A program made the position numbers and the translations under genes. From contig JAEUHC010000027.1 of the NCBI GenBank assembly GCA_016794785.1, forward strand, positions 248,001 through 312,000: a stretch of DNA of 64,000 bases, given 5' to 3'. Below the pieces are notes generated by a model. The model worked only from the letters and a program-made list of their open reading frames with translations. It did not search any database and was not told the DNA's origin. Below, piece by piece: positions 34,707 to 44,366 of this stretch (its first letter is position 1; each line of letters starts with the position of its first letter). The stretch is from Opitutaceae bacterium (GTDB lineage Bacteria; Verrucomicrobiota; Verrucomicrobiia; Opitutales; Opitutaceae).

Positions 34707-36278
34707 CTATTTCCGGCCGGACTTATAGTCCGCCAAAAGGGCGGCCATCTGTGCCGCCACTTCCGGATATTCTTTGTAGAGATTCTTCGTCTGGTTTCGG
34801 TCGGCTTCGAGATCGTAGAGCTGCGCCGGCGGGGCGTCGGCTTTCAGTTCGCCGTTCTCGATGTCGCTGTTGGGGGTGTGGACCAGCTTGGTGACCGACG
34901 GTCCGCCCCAGGCATGCTGCTCGGGTTTTGAACCTGTGAAGCCGCCGTCATTTTTTGCGGGGATATACATCCATTTGCCATTTCGCAGCGCGAGGTGGGT
35001 GGGTTTGTTCGGCGACACGATCATCGCGGTGCGCAGGGGCCGGTCCGGATTTCCGGTCAGCGCCTCCACCATGTTGATGCTGTCGTTCTGCTCGGCCGCG
35101 CTCAGCTTCCGGCCGCTGATGGCGGCGAAGGTCGCCATCAAATCAACCTGGCTGATCAACTGATCGGAGACGGTGCCGGCCTTGATCCGACCCGGCCACC
35201 ACGCGATGAACGGCACGCGGTGTCCGCCTTCCCAGATGCCAAACTTCGAGCCGAGAAGGTTGCCGTTGATCTTGTGCCCGAGCTCGGCGGCACGACGACC
35301 TCCGAGATTGAACATCCCGCCATTGTCGCTCGTGAGGATCACCAAGGTGTTGTCCGCGACCCCGGCCGCCCCGAGGGTTTTCATCACCTCGCCGACGATC
35401 CAGTCCAGCTCGTGCACGAAGTCGCCATACAAGCCCGCCTGACTGGTTCCCTGAAAGCGCTTCGCGGGCGTGAAGGGGTGATGGACGTTGGTGGTGGAGA
35501 GAAAGAGGAAGAAGGGCTTTCTCCCCCGCGTCTTGATCCAGTCGGTCGCCTTCTCGGTCAACTTGGTGCCCACTTCGTAATCGTTGAACAACTGGTGGGC
35601 CGCGACGGCGCCGCCGAATTGATTCGGGGTGCGTTGGGCGGCCTCCGGGGGAATCGGTGTGATCGGAGTGGCGCCTTTCGCATTGGGGCCGAGGTAAACC
35701 AAGGGATCGGCGGGATCGGCGCCGACGACGCGATCATTTTCCACATACACGTAGGGCGGCGCACTGTTCACGACCGGCATGCCGAAGTAATAATCAAAGC
35801 CGAGGTCCTGGGGACCGGGACGCAGCGGTTTAATCCAGTCATTCGTCCCGGTGCCGAAGCCCAAGTGCCATTTGCCGACCACCGCCGTATCGTAGCCACG
35901 GCGCTTGAAAACATCGGCCATGGTCAGCGTTGCGGGATCAATGACCAAGGGTGAGGTGACCGGGGCCGGGCCCCAGAGGCCTTTGCGTCCATCGGCCCGA
36001 AAAGGATATTGGCCGGTCAACAAACCATAGCGCGAAGGCGTGCAGACCGCGGACGAGGAATGCGCATCGGTGAACCTCCGGCCCTCCGCCGCGAGGCGGT
36101 CGATGTGGGGTGTCTTCACCTTCGTCGCGCCATAGCAACCCAAGTCGCCGTAGCCGAGATCGTCGGCGAAGATGAGGATGACATTGGGAGGCGGCGATGC
36201 CTCAGCGGCGGCGCCACGCTCCGACACCGCGAGAAGCCCGAGCAGGCCTGTAACGAGAAATGTGCCTCGATTCATCAT
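34707..36278 (-). CDS. Secreted sulfatase (S1-type)
   Basis: 523 residues from the first of two adjacent ATGs (36278, 36275); the upstream stop overlaps it. The longer frame adds a non-signal extension inside the neighbouring gene. Signal peptide about 1-25. NVILIFADDLGYGDLG has Asp 39-40. The SAVCTPSRYGLLTGQYP motif has Cys 79, the textbook C-T-P-S-R. VVGKWHLGFG and TSDNGGMF complete the active site. The open reading frame overlaps the GH117-like gene, so hydrolase and sulfatase are translationally coupled. Confidence 0.92.
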   Translation of the reverse strand: MMNRGTFLVTGLLGLLAVSERGAAAEASPPPNVILIFADDLGYGDLGCYGATKVKTPHIDRLAAEGRRFTDAHSSSAVCTPSRYGLLTGQYPFRADGRKGLWGPAPVTSPLVIDPATLTMADVFKRRGYDTAVVGKWHLGFGTGTNDWIKPLRPGPQDLGFDYYFGMPVVNSAPPYVYVENDRVVGADPADPLVYLGPNAKGATPITPIPPEAAQRTPNQFGGAVAAHQLFNDYEVGTKLTEKATDWIKTRGRKPFFLFLSTTNVHHPFTPAKRFQGTSQAGLYGDFVHELDWIVGEVMKTLGAAGVADNTLVILTSDNGGMFNLGGRRAAELGHKINGNLLGSKFGIWEGGHRVPFIAWWPGRIKAGTVSDQLISQVDLMATFAAISGRKLSAAEQNDSINMVEALTGNPDRPLRTAMIVSPNKPTHLALRNGKWMYIPAKNDGGFTGSKPEQHAWGGPSVTKLVHTPNSDIENGELKADAPPAQLYDLEADRNQTKNLYKEYPEVAAQMAALLADYKSGRK

Positions 36279-37303
36279 GGGGTATCTTTCTTCCCGGTGG
36301 TTTTCGTTTGGGCCGACGCGGACTCGCTCGTCGAGTGGCAATCGAAGCGCACCAAGTAGAGATCCCCGCTTTGGTTCTTGTGGCCGATGCCCCATTCGAG
36401 CCCGGGGCCGCCCGCGTTTTTGGCGAAATCATCCCGACGCCAGGCGCCCGGTGCACTCGGCGGATTTTTCACCTCCATGCGCGGTTCAAACTTCAGGCCG
36501 TCAGCGGCGAAGTAAACCACGCGCGGCCCGGCCGCTGTCGCGAGCGACGCCACGCCTTTTCCCTGCGGCCAGATCATGACCTCGTGACCGGCGTGCAGCG
36601 GCGCCCCGTGTTTCGTGAACGGCCCCGTCGGCGAGTCGGAGAAGGCCACGCCCATTTTTGTTTCGGTTGGAGCTTTGCCCATCATCCGGCCCTTGTAGTA
36701 GAACCAGATTTTCCCGTCGCGGACGAGGAGGGCGGCGTCGTCCACGCGCAACGAGTCGAACTGCGCCGGATCGGCGCTGGGCGCCAGGACGGGATTTCCG
36801 GTGAATTTTCTCCACGGGCCGGCAGGCGAAGCGGCCACAGCAACACCGATATGCGTGGGCGTGGGAGTGGCGTTGTTGTGCGCGGCCGACACCGCCGTGT
36901 AGTAGAGATAAAATTTCCCGCCGAAGCGGAGGATGTTGGGCGTAAACACGCCGCGCTCGTCCCACGCGCCGGAGCCGCCTTTGGGGAGCGCTTCGCCCTG
37001 CTCGGTCCAGCGATGCCCGTCGGGCGACGTGGCATACCACACCGAGGCGGAATAGCCGCTGGGATAGTCGGTGATGCCCGGTCCTTTGGTCACCTTCGAA
37101 TACCAGAGATAAAACGTGCCGCGCTCCTTGAGCACGTCGGAGGGATCGCGGCGGGTCACGCCCGGCTCGTGGCTGATCGCCGGGTGATAGGAAAAATCAA
37201 CCGGATACCTGGCAGGCGCTGCGCCGCCGGGCTGTGCCCACGCCGCAAGTGGCAGGACAAAGAATATTGCGGCGGAGAAAATCGGGTTACGTGCAAACAT
37301 CAT
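36275..37303 (-). CDS. GH117/GH43-like five-bladed propeller glycosidase
   Basis: 342 residues from the first ATG of an ATGATG pair overlapping the upstream stop. Signal peptide ends near AWA-QPGG (23). Blades show GVTRRDPSDVLKERGTFYLWYS (Asp 53 as likely catalytic base), RWTEQGEALPKG, DERGVFTPNILRFGGKFYLYYT, and GHEVMIWPQGKG. The early DPSDV and late GHEV segments resemble GH117 (alpha-1,3-3,6-anhydro-L-galactosidases) more than classical GH43. Distant similarity makes the call tentative. If GH117, the substrate would be an agar- or porphyran-type galactan, in line with the sulfatase neighbours. Confidence 0.6.
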   Translation of the reverse strand: MMFARNPIFSAAIFFVLPLAAWAQPGGAAPARYPVDFSYHPAISHEPGVTRRDPSDVLKERGTFYLWYSKVTKGPGITDYPSGYSASVWYATSPDGHRWTEQGEALPKGGSGAWDERGVFTPNILRFGGKFYLYYTAVSAAHNNATPTPTHIGVAVAASPAGPWRKFTGNPVLAPSADPAQFDSLRVDDAALLVRDGKIWFYYKGRMMGKAPTETKMGVAFSDSPTGPFTKHGAPLHAGHEVMIWPQGKGVASLATAAGPRVVYFAADGLKFEPRMEVKNPPSAPGAWRRDDFAKNAGGPGLEWGIGHKNQSGDLYLVRFDCHSTSESASAQTKTTGKKDTP

Positions 37304-38502
37304 TTGAAGGCACGCTTGATCGCATCCAGGCGCACGCCGAGCGTCGCTTGGGCGATGGCGTCGAGTTCCTTTTCGTCGCCTTGCAGGTGAATCGTCTGGT
37401 GGCGGTGCGTCGCGGAAGCGCCGGGCGCGAGGGCGAGCGCGGGCGAGGAACTTTCGAGTTCGTAGAATCTGCCGAGCTTGCCGTCGTCGTTGTAGCTGTT
37501 CACCGCGTCGCCGTGGAACGGATCGTTTTGCAGCTCCCACATCGAGTTCACGTAGTCGGTGACGCCGGCGAGCAACGTGAACTTTACGAGCGTCAGCGTG
37601 CGGTTGGCGGCGTCGTAGCTGCCGAGCACGGATTTCGCGCGGCGGGGCGAAAGGCCGATCTTGCTGCGGAATTGCGCGTCGGCCCGGAAGAACAGCACGC
37701 CGTCCTTCACGACGAGGCGATCGGCCGGGACTTTGCCGAAGTAGGTGTCGTTTACGATTGGGCCGAGTTTCGCCTCCGGGCCGGTCACGAACGGGATCAC
37801 TGCGGTGGACTCCGGCGACGCGTTGAACATGCCGAGAATCCAAACCGAGAGCAGCCCGGTGGTTTTTGTCCACGGCGCCGCGCCGGTATTTTTGATGGTG
37901 TTCACCGACTCGAACGCCACTGCGCTCACGCCGGCGGGGAGCACGCCGCCGACTCCCGCGACCGCTTCTTTCGCGGGCACGAGGCGCACTTCGCGATCAA
38001 CGGACAGACTGAAACGCGTGCCGGAATAATTCGTGAGTTGAATGTCGCGGCGACAGAGCACGCTGTCGGCGCTCTGCTTGACGACGGCGAACGGTTCGGT
38101 GTCGAGGGCTGCCGGTGTGAACCAGTTTTTCAAATCGAACGACACGCCCTTGGCGAAGAAGACGGAGAACTGGCCGCCCTCGGGCCCGAGCCAGAAGCGG
38201 TCTTCGCCGCCGAAGACGTTGATGTGCGGTTGGAGTTTGCCGGACGCGATGAGCTCGCGGTTGACCCAGCCGAAGCTCGCGCCGGACGCGCCGCGCGCCG
38301 TGCTCGTCATCACGCGTCCCTGCCATGCGGGGACGACGGCCACCTGCGCGCCTCCCGCCTTGTCCTGGAGCAGGACGACGCCGGTGTGCTGACGAAGGAA
38401 CTGAAGATCGTCGCCGAAGTTGGCGGCGAAGAGACCAGAGGCAGTCGTCAGGAGAGACATGAACAGAAAAAAAATCGTCTTGGTTATCATGGGGCGGAAC
38501 AT
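37300..38502 (-). CDS. DUF6786-like secreted protein
   Basis: 400 residues if started at the ATG at 38502, or 396 from the ATG at 38490. Either gives a good signal peptide (MITKTIFFLFMSLL). The longer frame upstream is inside the TonB receptor. The conserved core QGRVMTSTARG, FGWVNRELI, GGEDRFWLGPEGGQF and NWFTPAALDTEPF matches what I know as DUF6786, a beta-sandwich family resembling aldose-epimerase-type folds. Function unknown. It is coupled to the GH117-like gene by an ATGATG overlap and starts 4 nt after the TonB receptor stop. Confidence 0.7.
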   Translation of the reverse strand: MFRPMITKTIFFLFMSLLTTASGLFAANFGDDLQFLRQHTGVVLLQDKAGGAQVAVVPAWQGRVMTSTARGASGASFGWVNRELIASGKLQPHINVFGGEDRFWLGPEGGQFSVFFAKGVSFDLKNWFTPAALDTEPFAVVKQSADSVLCRRDIQLTNYSGTRFSLSVDREVRLVPAKEAVAGVGGVLPAGVSAVAFESVNTIKNTGAAPWTKTTGLLSVWILGMFNASPESTAVIPFVTGPEAKLGPIVNDTYFGKVPADRLVVKDGVLFFRADAQFRSKIGLSPRRAKSVLGSYDAANRTLTLVKFTLLAGVTDYVNSMWELQNDPFHGDAVNSYNDDGKLGRFYELESSSPALALAPGASATHRHQTIHLQGDEKELDAIAQATLGVRLDAIKRAFK

Positions 38503-38506
38503 GGGC

Positions 38507-41260
38507 TCAGAAATCGTAGGAGAGGCCCAGCCCCATTCGCCGTCCGGTTTGCGCGAAGGAGGAGATGCGCTCGGCGCTGTTGGGCGTGGGGCTGCCCTTG
38601 TCCTGCGCATAGAAGGCGTAGCTCGTTTCGTCCGTGAGGTTCACCACGTCGAAGGTAAGTTTGAGCTTCTTGGTCAGGCGATACGCCATGCGTCCGTCCC
38701 ACTGCCCGTAGTCCTCCTGCAGCAGCGGGGTGTTTTGCAGGCCCACGGATTGGAGCAGATAGCGGTCGCGCCAGTTGTAGGCGACGCGGGCGGAGAAACG
38801 TCCCTTTTCGAAAAAGGCGCCCACGTTGTAGGAATGCTTGGACAGACCCTCCAGCGGGAGCTGCACGAACGCGCTGGTCGGGTAGGTGCCGTTGGCGAGC
38901 CGCGCATCGGCATCGACAAAGATCAAGTTGCGCGGGGCCTCGCCGCTCTTGGTGAACGTGTAGTTGGCGGTGACGCCGAGGCCGTTGAAGGGCGCGGGCA
39001 GCGTGGTGAACGATTTTTGGAAATTCACCTCGAACCCCTTGACCGTGTCGCCGGCGATGTTCCGGGGCTGGTTCAACGCGACCTCGTCCCCGACGGGAAT
39101 GGCGACGCCGGGCGCGAGTTCCTGATAGAAGGGCAACGAGACGGAGACACGGGAGACGAAGCTCTTCACCTTCTTGTGGAACAGCGCCAGCGAGATCAGG
39201 CTCGAGGCGTCCGGATACCATTCCAACGAAAGATCGGACTGCGTGGCGCGGTAGGGATCGAGGTAGGCGTTGCCGTCGTTGATGCTGACCGGGATGCGCT
39301 CCAGATTCACCGTGCGGGACAAGGTCAGGTAACTGAGATTGGGGCGGGTCATCACCTGGGCACTGGAGAGCCGCAGCAGCAGGTTTTGCCGCAGCTCGCC
39401 GACGACCGTGAAGCTGGGGAGCACATCGCCATAGTTGCGATTCACCGAGACCGGCCGCACGACGTTGCTGATGCTCTGGCTGCCGTTCGACTCGACTTCG
39501 GTGCGGGCGTAGCGCGCACCGATGTTTCCATGCACGCGCCGGTTGGCCAGCAGCGTCGAAAAGCCAAACTTGGCGTAGGCCGCGCCGACCGCTTCACCGA
39601 CATCGAACAGGTTGAGCGGGTTGCTCACGAGGGTGTCCGAACTCGCGATACTGAAGCCGTTGGCTTTGAGAACGGCGAGCGACTTGGCCTGATCCACCAC
39701 CATCCAGGCGCGGGGGATGCTGGCCTTGCTGGCCTCCAGAAAGTTGCTCGCCGGAAACGCGGTCAGCACACTGGCGGGCACGACGTTGGTGGCGGCCGGT
39801 GGCAGCAGCGCCGCCGCCACCGACATGGGACGCTTCACGCTGCGGTCGGACCAGCGGATTCCAGTCTCAAGCTTGGTGAAGAAGCCCCGCTTGAAGGTGT
39901 AATCGAGATCGAGGTTGGCAGCCAGCTCATCGTCCTTGTTGAGGGTGCGATTGAGGTTCATCTGGCGGAAGCCGTATTGGGCTTGGTTGAGAAAATTGAA
40001 GCCGGGAATGGCGATGTCCGGGACGCGACCTTCGTGGAGCGTGTAGGTCGTGGTCAGCGCGGTGAGGGGCGTCAGAAGGTTGACGCGGAGATCGATCAAA
40101 TCGTCGGGGTTCGTGTCGCTCTTGCTCTTGTTCAGGCTCAGCCCGAGATCGACCTGCCAGCGATCGGCCGGCTTCCACACCGCATCCACACTGAAACCAT
40201 GGCTGGTGGCATCGCGGCTGTTGTAGGTCTGGATGGGGACCGCCTGGGCCGGAGGCCCGGAGAAGCTTACTGCGGTGCCACTCCGGTTGTAAACGTAGCC
40301 CTCGGAGCCCGCCCCGGTCGCCGCGGGGTGGGCGATGTTGAAGGCGTTGTTGGCCTGCGAGGTCGTGTATTCGTTGGCGTTGGCGCTGAGAGTGAGCAGC
40401 AGCTTGTCGCTGGGCCGGTATTGGAAGGCCGCCGTCAGCCCGATCCGTTCCTGCTGCGTGACATTCGACTGAATCAGGAGAAAACGCGGAGTGAAAAGAT
40501 CGGGGCCGTTGGCGACAGGGTTCCGGACCCAACCGTTGTTGCCGATGCGGTCGGTCCGCTGCTCCTTGTCCTCGTAGGTGAAGGAAAGCAGCGCGCCCGC
40601 TTTTCCGCCGAGGAACTTCTGGCTGACGAGTCCCGAATACTTGGGGCTGAACTTTTCCGTCATGTTCAGGTAATTGGTCTGCGCACTCAGGCGGGCGACG
40701 CGATCTTTCCGGTAGTCGAGGGGCTTGGGCGTCTTGATGGCGATGATCGCGCCGATGCCGCCCTCAACCATATCGGCGGACTGCGACTTGATGACGTCGA
40801 TGCTTGAGACCAAGTCGGCCGACAGCGTGGAAAAATCGAAGGCCCGCTCAAAGCCGCCGGAGCTGGCGGTGCGGCCGTCGATGGTGACCAGATTGAGGTT
40901 GGGCTCGACGCCGCGCACGGAGACGTAGCTGCCTTCGCCGTCGGTGCGTTGAATCTGGACGCCGGTGATGCGCTGAAGCGCCTCCGCGACGTTGGCGTCG
41001 GGGAACTCGCCGATGTCCTCCGCCACGATCACATCCTTCACCTCGACGGCGGCCCGCTTTGCGTCGGCGGATTTTTTCAGGCTTTCGGCGTAGCTTTGGA
41101 CCACGAAGGCATCAAGTTTGACCGGGGCCCCGGGGGCAGCGGGCTCCTTGCCCGGAGTTGGCTGGGCGCGGAGCGCAACGTGGCTGATCGGCAGGAGGCA
41201 CAGTGCGAGGCGGATGACGGTGCACCGGAAACTTTGATCAGATATTTTTGCGGCATTCAT
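38507..41260 (-). CDS. TonB-dependent receptor, Xanthomonas/Caulobacter carbohydrate type
   Basis: 917 residues, signal peptide about 15-32. TonB-box-like VKLDAFVVQSY (about 47-57) is followed by the plug signature AEDIGEFPDANVAEALQRI, GVQIQR-DGEG and VSVRGVEPNLNLVTIDGR. This is characteristic of the TonB-Xanth-Caul receptor class that imports oligosaccharides. The barrel ends in LSYDF with a C-terminal Phe. It differs in type from the two CarboxypepD-type receptors just upstream, so the operon carries three receptors of two classes. It lies 60 nt after its upstream neighbour. Confidence 0.92.
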   Translation of the reverse strand: MNAAKISDQSFRCTVIRLALCLLPISHVALRAQPTPGKEPAAPGAPVKLDAFVVQSYAESLKKSADAKRAAVEVKDVIVAEDIGEFPDANVAEALQRITGVQIQRTDGEGSYVSVRGVEPNLNLVTIDGRTASSGGFERAFDFSTLSADLVSSIDVIKSQSADMVEGGIGAIIAIKTPKPLDYRKDRVARLSAQTNYLNMTEKFSPKYSGLVSQKFLGGKAGALLSFTYEDKEQRTDRIGNNGWVRNPVANGPDLFTPRFLLIQSNVTQQERIGLTAAFQYRPSDKLLLTLSANANEYTTSQANNAFNIAHPAATGAGSEGYVYNRSGTAVSFSGPPAQAVPIQTYNSRDATSHGFSVDAVWKPADRWQVDLGLSLNKSKSDTNPDDLIDLRVNLLTPLTALTTTYTLHEGRVPDIAIPGFNFLNQAQYGFRQMNLNRTLNKDDELAANLDLDYTFKRGFFTKLETGIRWSDRSVKRPMSVAAALLPPAATNVVPASVLTAFPASNFLEASKASIPRAWMVVDQAKSLAVLKANGFSIASSDTLVSNPLNLFDVGEAVGAAYAKFGFSTLLANRRVHGNIGARYARTEVESNGSQSISNVVRPVSVNRNYGDVLPSFTVVGELRQNLLLRLSSAQVMTRPNLSYLTLSRTVNLERIPVSINDGNAYLDPYRATQSDLSLEWYPDASSLISLALFHKKVKSFVSRVSVSLPFYQELAPGVAIPVGDEVALNQPRNIAGDTVKGFEVNFQKSFTTLPAPFNGLGVTANYTFTKSGEAPRNLIFVDADARLANGTYPTSAFVQLPLEGLSKHSYNVGAFFEKGRFSARVAYNWRDRYLLQSVGLQNTPLLQEDYGQWDGRMAYRLTKKLKLTFDVVNLTDETSYAFYAQDKGSPTPNSAERISSFAQTGRRMGLGLSYDF

Positions 41261-41320
41261 GATGCGGGGGTGCGGGTTTGGGGTGAGGGCAAGGACGACA
41301 AAGCCGTCGAAGCAGGGCGA

Positions 41321-44284
41321 TCAGAATTTCCCCTGCACGCCGAAGTTGAAGCGGCGGGAACCGGCCCAGACGGCACTGGCATATTGGCGGTCACCGATGC
41401 CGAGGAGTTGGTAGGAGGGGCGCTCCGTCAGATTGTCGATGGCGAAGAAAAACTCGCACGACTTGCGCCAGCGATAGCCGAGGTTGACGTCAATTTTCTC
41501 GCGCCGCGGGTTGGTCGTCGCGAGCACCGGATTGGCCGTGGCGCCGACCGGAAACGCCGCCTGCTGGTTATAGCGGACGAGAGAGTAAAAACGGCCCCGG
41601 GCGTATTCGCCCACGATGTTCCAAGCCCGGGGAATGAATCCCGGCACCTGGCCGGAACGCAGCCGCGAGCCGGTCCCGAAATCGCCTTCGGCGGTCAGCA
41701 CCGTGAGGTTGCCCTTGAACGTGAACAGACCGATCTGGCGCGGGATGAAATTGAGCTGCCGCACGAGGTTGAACTCCAGGCCCTGCACCTTGGCGGATCC
41801 GCCATTGACGGAGGTCCGGAGTTCGTAGCCGACATATTGTTCGCCGAGGGGGAAGCCCGGTGGCACCACGCCGATCTGGCTTACGATGTAGTCGCTGATG
41901 TCCTTGCGGAACACGCCGAGGGAGACGAGGCCCGCCGGCTCAGTGTAATATTCGAGACTCAGATCGTAGCTGTCGGCGAACTGCGGGCGAAGCCCGGGAT
42001 TGGCCGTCGTCACCACATCGGTCTGTTCGTTGACGGTGGTGTTGGGCACGATGGCGCTGAAGCCAGGCCGGCCGATCCCGGTCGAATAGCTGGCCCGGAG
42101 CTGGAGCTCAGGCCGAAACTTATAGAGCAGGTGGACACTGGGAAACGTGTTCCGATAGGTGCTCGTGCGCTTGATATTGGTCCCGGCATTGTTGATCGCG
42201 CGTTGGACGGGATCGGGAATCTGCGCCGCGGTCGCTTGAATCGGATTGGTGAACACACCGGTGCCGGTGACCTTGGTTTCCTCCCATCGGACGCCCGCGA
42301 GAAAACGGAATTTCCCCCAGTCGCTCTCCGCCAGCGCATAGCCGGCGGAGATTTCTTCCTCGGCTTTGTAGTTGGACTGGAGCGCCCGCAGCGTGTTGCC
42401 GTAAACGTCGTCGACCCAGAGCTGGGGCTGCTGGGCGAAGTTGCGGTTGATCGCAGCATGATCGAACATGAAAGGCCGGCGGTTGCCGACATCGCTATAA
42501 CCGGTGAGCGAGGGATTGGGATTAACGAAACGGCTGAGCCGGTCGTCGCTGCGGCCGGTGGCGGCGTTGAGACCGAGGACGCGATCCTCGCCGACGAACG
42601 AGCGCTGATTGTTCTTCAGGGTGCTAAGCCGGCTCTGATCGTTGCGACTGATGCCGGCCTTGAAGGTTGTCGGCAGCTTCCACGCAAACGCGCGTTTGAC
42701 ATCGAGGCGCCCGCCGCTGCGCAGATCGTCGCGGAACTGCCAGTTCTGGGTGACGGCCAGCGTGTAGTTGTCCGGATTGAAGAGGGCGTCCGGGTTGGCG
42801 CTCGTGAACGAGATTTTGGGAAAGAGGCGGTCGCGGGAAGAATCGGCCACATAGGAAGGGCGGAGACCGGTCAGCAAGGTCGCGGTGTGCGTGCCGTAGT
42901 TGACCACCCCTTCGCTGCCGCCCGACGGGCGGATGTTGCGCAGACGGGCCTTGGAGTGGAACCCCGTGTAGGTCACCTCCCACGAATCGAAGCGATGCTT
43001 GCCCTCGAACGAAAGCGAATCGGCGCGCGTGAACGGATATTCGTTGTTGTGGCCCACGACCATGTTGGCGGTGGAGTAAGCCCTCACGTCCCGCGTCCAG
43101 TTCGGCGCGGGGACGGCGCCGTTGAGGGTGGTGATCACCGATTCGGTAAACTCGGTCCAGTTGTCGTGCTTGTATTTCAGCGCAAACTCGTGGGCGCCGC
43201 CGCGGCGGTGATCGATGGTGGCCGACCAGTTTTTCCGATAGCGGAAGCGATCGTTTTCGATTCCCTGGTTCATCGTGGGAATCGCGCCGAACGTGGCGTT
43301 GGCGACGATATTCTGGGCAGCGCGCAACTGGTTGGTCGCCTCCTTGTGCATGCCGCCGGTGAGAAACACCCCCCAGTCGCGTTTCCCACCGAAGGTCGAG
43401 TGGTAGGTCAACTGGGCGTTGGGGGTCGGGCGCGTCTCGAAACCGCTGCGGGTGTTCACATACTGGCCGCCTACCCGGTATTCGAACCTCCCGGCCGACT
43501 TGGGATAGTCGAGCGCGCTGCGCTGGATCAAGTTAACCATGCCACCGATCGCATCGGCGGAACGGTCGGGGGTGATGGCCTTGATGACCTCGGCGGACTT
43601 GATGTTGTTGGTGTTCGTCGTCGAGAGAATCGAGGAGCGGTCGTTGACGGAACCGTTGATCGACGGCGTGGCGAAGCTGTTGCCGTCGAGTTGAATGTTG
43701 TTCAGCGCGGAACTCATGCCGCGAATCGACACGCGGTCCGTCTCGTTGAAAAAGATGGAGCCGGTCACGCCCGGGAGAAGCTGGAGCAACTCGGCGGGGT
43801 TGTCGTTGTTCAGCATCCCGTAGGCCTGGATATCGACGACGTTCTTCACGTTGGGTGCGTGGCGCTGCTCGGTGACGGCGAGGGCGTCCGCGTTGCGGTT
43901 GGTGACGACGGAGAACGCGCCCATCTGGATCACGTCCTCGCTGAGCGTGGCCGTGAGCGTGGCGGTCTGGCCGGCGACCACGACCGCGCGGGCGGTGACG
44001 GGAGTCATGCCCGTGTAGGTGATGCGGACCGAATATGCGCCGGGAGCCAGCGCGCCGAAATCGAACTCGCCGCGACGGTCGGTGGTGGTGGTGCGGTTGG
44101 CGCCGTCGACGGTCACGACCGCGCCCTCGAGATAGGCGTTGCCGGTGCTGTTGGTGACGATGCCGGTGATGCGGCCGGTTGCGGTCTGGCCGAGCGCGGA
44201 GGACGCGAAGGCGGCCACGAGCGCCAGAATGGTCGGTAGACGCTTCCAGGTGAAAGCGAGCAGGCGACAGGGTTGGATATTCAT
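41321..44284 (-). CDS. TonB-dependent receptor with N-terminal carboxypeptidase-like domain (paralogue 2)
   Basis: 987 residues, signal peptide about 1-32. A carboxypeptidase-regulatory-like domain follows (GRITGIVTNSTGNAYLEGA, about 36-110), then a plug (MLNNDNPAELLQLLPGV, VSIRGMSSALNNIQLDG) and a barrel ending RRFNFGVQGKF. It is closely similar to the receptor at 45941-48886, above all over the first ~300 residues and the last ~40, with a more divergent barrel centre. The two flank a sulfatase, indicating duplication followed by barrel diversification, perhaps to accept different oligosaccharides. Confidence 0.92.
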   Translation of the reverse strand: MNIQPCRLLAFTWKRLPTILALVAAFASSALGQTATGRITGIVTNSTGNAYLEGAVVTVDGANRTTTTDRRGEFDFGALAPGAYSVRITYTGMTPVTARAVVVAGQTATLTATLSEDVIQMGAFSVVTNRNADALAVTEQRHAPNVKNVVDIQAYGMLNNDNPAELLQLLPGVTGSIFFNETDRVSIRGMSSALNNIQLDGNSFATPSINGSVNDRSSILSTTNTNNIKSAEVIKAITPDRSADAIGGMVNLIQRSALDYPKSAGRFEYRVGGQYVNTRSGFETRPTPNAQLTYHSTFGGKRDWGVFLTGGMHKEATNQLRAAQNIVANATFGAIPTMNQGIENDRFRYRKNWSATIDHRRGGAHEFALKYKHDNWTEFTESVITTLNGAVPAPNWTRDVRAYSTANMVVGHNNEYPFTRADSLSFEGKHRFDSWEVTYTGFHSKARLRNIRPSGGSEGVVNYGTHTATLLTGLRPSYVADSSRDRLFPKISFTSANPDALFNPDNYTLAVTQNWQFRDDLRSGGRLDVKRAFAWKLPTTFKAGISRNDQSRLSTLKNNQRSFVGEDRVLGLNAATGRSDDRLSRFVNPNPSLTGYSDVGNRRPFMFDHAAINRNFAQQPQLWVDDVYGNTLRALQSNYKAEEEISAGYALAESDWGKFRFLAGVRWEETKVTGTGVFTNPIQATAAQIPDPVQRAINNAGTNIKRTSTYRNTFPSVHLLYKFRPELQLRASYSTGIGRPGFSAIVPNTTVNEQTDVVTTANPGLRPQFADSYDLSLEYYTEPAGLVSLGVFRKDISDYIVSQIGVVPPGFPLGEQYVGYELRTSVNGGSAKVQGLEFNLVRQLNFIPRQIGLFTFKGNLTVLTAEGDFGTGSRLRSGQVPGFIPRAWNIVGEYARGRFYSLVRYNQQAAFPVGATANPVLATTNPRREKIDVNLGYRWRKSCEFFFAIDNLTERPSYQLLGIGDRQYASAVWAGSRRFNFGVQGKF
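43400..44210 (-). repeat. Long direct repeat, copy 1 (N-terminal region of TonB receptor paralogue)
   Basis: This DNA is very similar to 48000-48810, about 4.6 kb away in the same orientation. It covers the carboxypeptidase-like and plug domains. Boundaries are approximate, set by eye from shared runs. Recombination between the copies would remove one receptor and the sulfatase. Confidence 0.6.
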
Positions 44285-44366
44285 GGGGAGGGGCTTTGCG
44301 TGAGGTTGGAAAAAGAAAGGGCGTGGGGGCGGGGCGTCGGTAATGGCAAGCGGCGATTGATTGCTG

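Noticed and set aside
40949..44239. 1096-codon plus-strand frame
   Set aside because: Antisense shadow of two TonB receptors; no motif.
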